From Nocardia sp. NBC_01329 (GTDB lineage: Bacteria; Actinomycetota; Actinomycetes; Mycobacteriales; Mycobacteriaceae), in assembly GCF_035956715.1 (NCBI RefSeq), contig NZ_CP108381.1, positions 4,682,001-4,746,000 of the forward strand: a DNA stretch of 64,000 bases. Reading direction: 5' to 3'. The notes below the pieces were generated by a model that was not told the origin of the DNA, did not search any database, and saw only the letters and a list, made by a program, of their open reading frames with translations. The position numbers were made by a program, and so were the translations under genes. This document shows, one piece after another, positions 62,831 to 64,000 of the stretch; position 1 is the stretch's first letter; each line of letters starts with the position of its first letter.

Positions 62831-64000
62831 CTACCGCGGCTCCCCCACCACCCGGTTCTCGACCCGCGTCGCCAGCGGTTTCCCGAGGAATACGGCGAAC
62901 AGCGCGGGCCGGCGGCGTTGTAGTTCCAACCGGCCCCCGTCGGCCTCGATCAAGGCCCGCGCGAGCGCCAGCCCCACACCCGTGGAACCCGCGCCGGAGA
63001 AACCGCGGTCGAAGATATGCGGCGCCAGATCGTCACTGACCCCCTCGCCCTCGTCGGCGACCTGCACACACACCAGTGGTTCCCGGTCCTGACCGGGCCG
63101 CACCGTACGCACCGACACCGTGCAGGTGCCACCGCCGTGCATCAGCGCATTGTCGACCAGCACCGTCACCGCCTCCCGCAGCCGGGAGCCGGAGATCGGG
63201 GCACGTAGCGATTCGTCACCCGTCAGGCGCAGGGTGCGACCGGTCTCCCGGAACGGATGAGTCCACTCGGCCACGATGCCGCGCAGTTCGTCCATCACCG
63301 GTACCGGATCACGGTCGGTGGCGTCCTCGTCACGCGAGGCCCGCACCAGATCGTCGATGGCCTCGGTCAGCCGGTCCACCTGGGCCATCGCCTCCTCTGC
63401 CTCGTGCACCACCGCCGGATCGGTATGCGCGGACAGTTCGTCCAGCCGCAGGCGTACCGCGGTCAGGCGGCTGCGCAACTGATGCGAGACATCGGCCACC
63501 AACGCGTGCTCGCGTTGCAATCGGCCGGCGATCTCGACTGTCGCCGAGTCGAGCACATCGGAGACCCGATCCAGTTCGGCGATACCGTGGCGGCGCGGAT
63601 CCGGGCGGAAATCGCCCATCGCGAGCCGCGCCGCCCGCGCGGCCACATCCCGGATCGGATCGGCGACCCGGCGCGCCGTGACGATGGCCACCGTGATCGC
63701 CGCCGCCAACGAAATCGCCACGGCCAGGGCCACCCCGGCCACCGCCTGCCGCTGCCGGGCCTCCATCGGAGTAGCGGGTACCTCCAGCCGCAGGGAGACA
63801 TCGGTGCCCATCGACAGCGACTCCACCAGCGGGTCGTCCACGGTCGACGAGCCGACCTCGACCTTCACCGCCGTATCCTCCGGCGCCGGATAGACGACCG
63901 TGAGCCGACCGCCCTCGGGTACCAGCGGCTGCACCGTGTGCAGATCCAACCCGCCACTGATCACCCCGCTGCCGTGCTCCTGGCCGATCACCTCCGCGGA
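62831..64000 (-). CDS. sensor histidine kinase, N-terminus cut by window edge
   Basis: 389 visible residues, open at the right edge. A sensor region precedes one membrane helix (AGVALAVAISLAAAITVAIV), a HAMP domain (RRVADPIRDVAARAARLAMGDF), the phospho-acceptor H-box HALVADVSHQLRSRLTAVRL, N-box DNALMHGGG, and ATP-lid VADEGEGVSDDL with FDRGFSG and GVGLALARALIEADGG. The response regulator should lie upstream of it, beyond the window. Convergent with the GtrA gene. Confidence 0.93.
   Translation of the reverse strand, partial: SAEVIGQEHGSGVISGGLDLHTVQPLVPEGGRLTVVYPAPEDTAVKVEVGSSTVDDPLVESLSMGTDVSLRLEVPATPMEARQRQAVAGVALAVAISLAAAITVAIVTARRVADPIRDVAARAARLAMGDFRPDPRRHGIAELDRVSDVLDSATVEIAGRLQREHALVADVSHQLRSRLTAVRLRLDELSAHTDPAVVHEAEEAMAQVDRLTEAIDDLVRASRDEDATDRDPVPVMDELRGIVAEWTHPFRETGRTLRLTGDESLRAPISGSRLREAVTVLVDNALMHGGGTCTVSVRTVRPGQDREPLVCVQVADEGEGVSDDLAPHIFDRGFSGAGSTGVGLALARALIEADGGRLELQRRRPALFAVFLGKPLATRVENRVVGEPR

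Overview
The window is high-GC actinobacterial DNA. I infer a Nocardia-like, mycolic-acid-group actinomycete. Two gene blocks match what I know of gene order in Mycobacterium and its relatives: argS-lysA-hom on the left edge, and fadE25-purE-purK-GtrA protein on the right. Mycothiol-type enzymes, a three-gene pntAa/pntAb/pntB transhydrogenase, GTG/TTG starts and many ATGA gene overlaps fit the same picture. No database was searched; all assignments come from reading motifs.

Layout. 1-5.9 kb: hom (cut by the window edge), lysA and argS on the minus strand, and a divergent DUF3105/DUF305 membrane-protein pair. 5.98-6.45 kb: tRNA-Arg(CCG), a strong terminator, and the decayed C-terminal end of a tyrosine integrase. 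6.4-13.7 kb: NUDIX hydrolase, FAD monooxygenase behind a double palindromic operator, MetE-like TIM-barrel protein, membrane protein, Tat-exported phosphoesterase, tRNA-Cys(GCA), MarR regulator and a reduced Hsp70-like membrane protein. 13.7-19.3 kb: a valine-degradation operon (mmsA, acyl-CoA dehydrogenase, hydroxyisobutyryl-CoA hydrolase, mmsB, enoyl-CoA hydratase). 19.4-28.2 kb: membrane protein, amidohydrolase, SWIM-finger/SNF2-helicase pair, secreted HNH nuclease, rhodanese. 28.3-32.6 kb: branched-chain 2-oxoacid dehydrogenase E1a/E1b/E2 with a divergent Lrp-type regulator. This complex would feed the valine operon with isobutyryl-CoA.

32.7-40.6 kb is more accessory: an SDR enzyme with its own operator, a thioesterase, an AraC regulator, an IS21 remnant in which transposase N-terminus and IstB ATPase are fused in frame, an AT-rich gap, two IPT/TIG-repeat proteins and a convergent DUF5925-type AAA ATPase. 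40.8-49.4 kb: transhydrogenase operon, HIT protein, mycothiol-dependent-type enzyme, S51 peptidase, GtrA protein, thioredoxin-reductase-like flavoprotein, FAD-linked oxidase and GNAT protein.

49.4-58.3 kb is an accessory island: CutA, Uma2 nuclease-fold protein, a P-loop kinase gene broken by a one-base G-tract shift, a VOC/TetR divergent pair with two clear operators, an alpha/beta hydrolase, two TPR-containing regulators, and two paralogous cysteine-rich proteins about 6 kb apart that I could not assign to any family. 58.4-64 kb returns to core genes: fadE25-like acyl-CoA dehydrogenase, TetR, purE, purK, GtrA protein and a sensor kinase cut by the right edge.

The best candidates for something undescribed are the paired cysteine-rich proteins, the IPT/TIG proteins next to the AAA ATPase, the IstA-IstB fusion, and a 72-bp nested palindrome upstream of a small conserved-looking gene.
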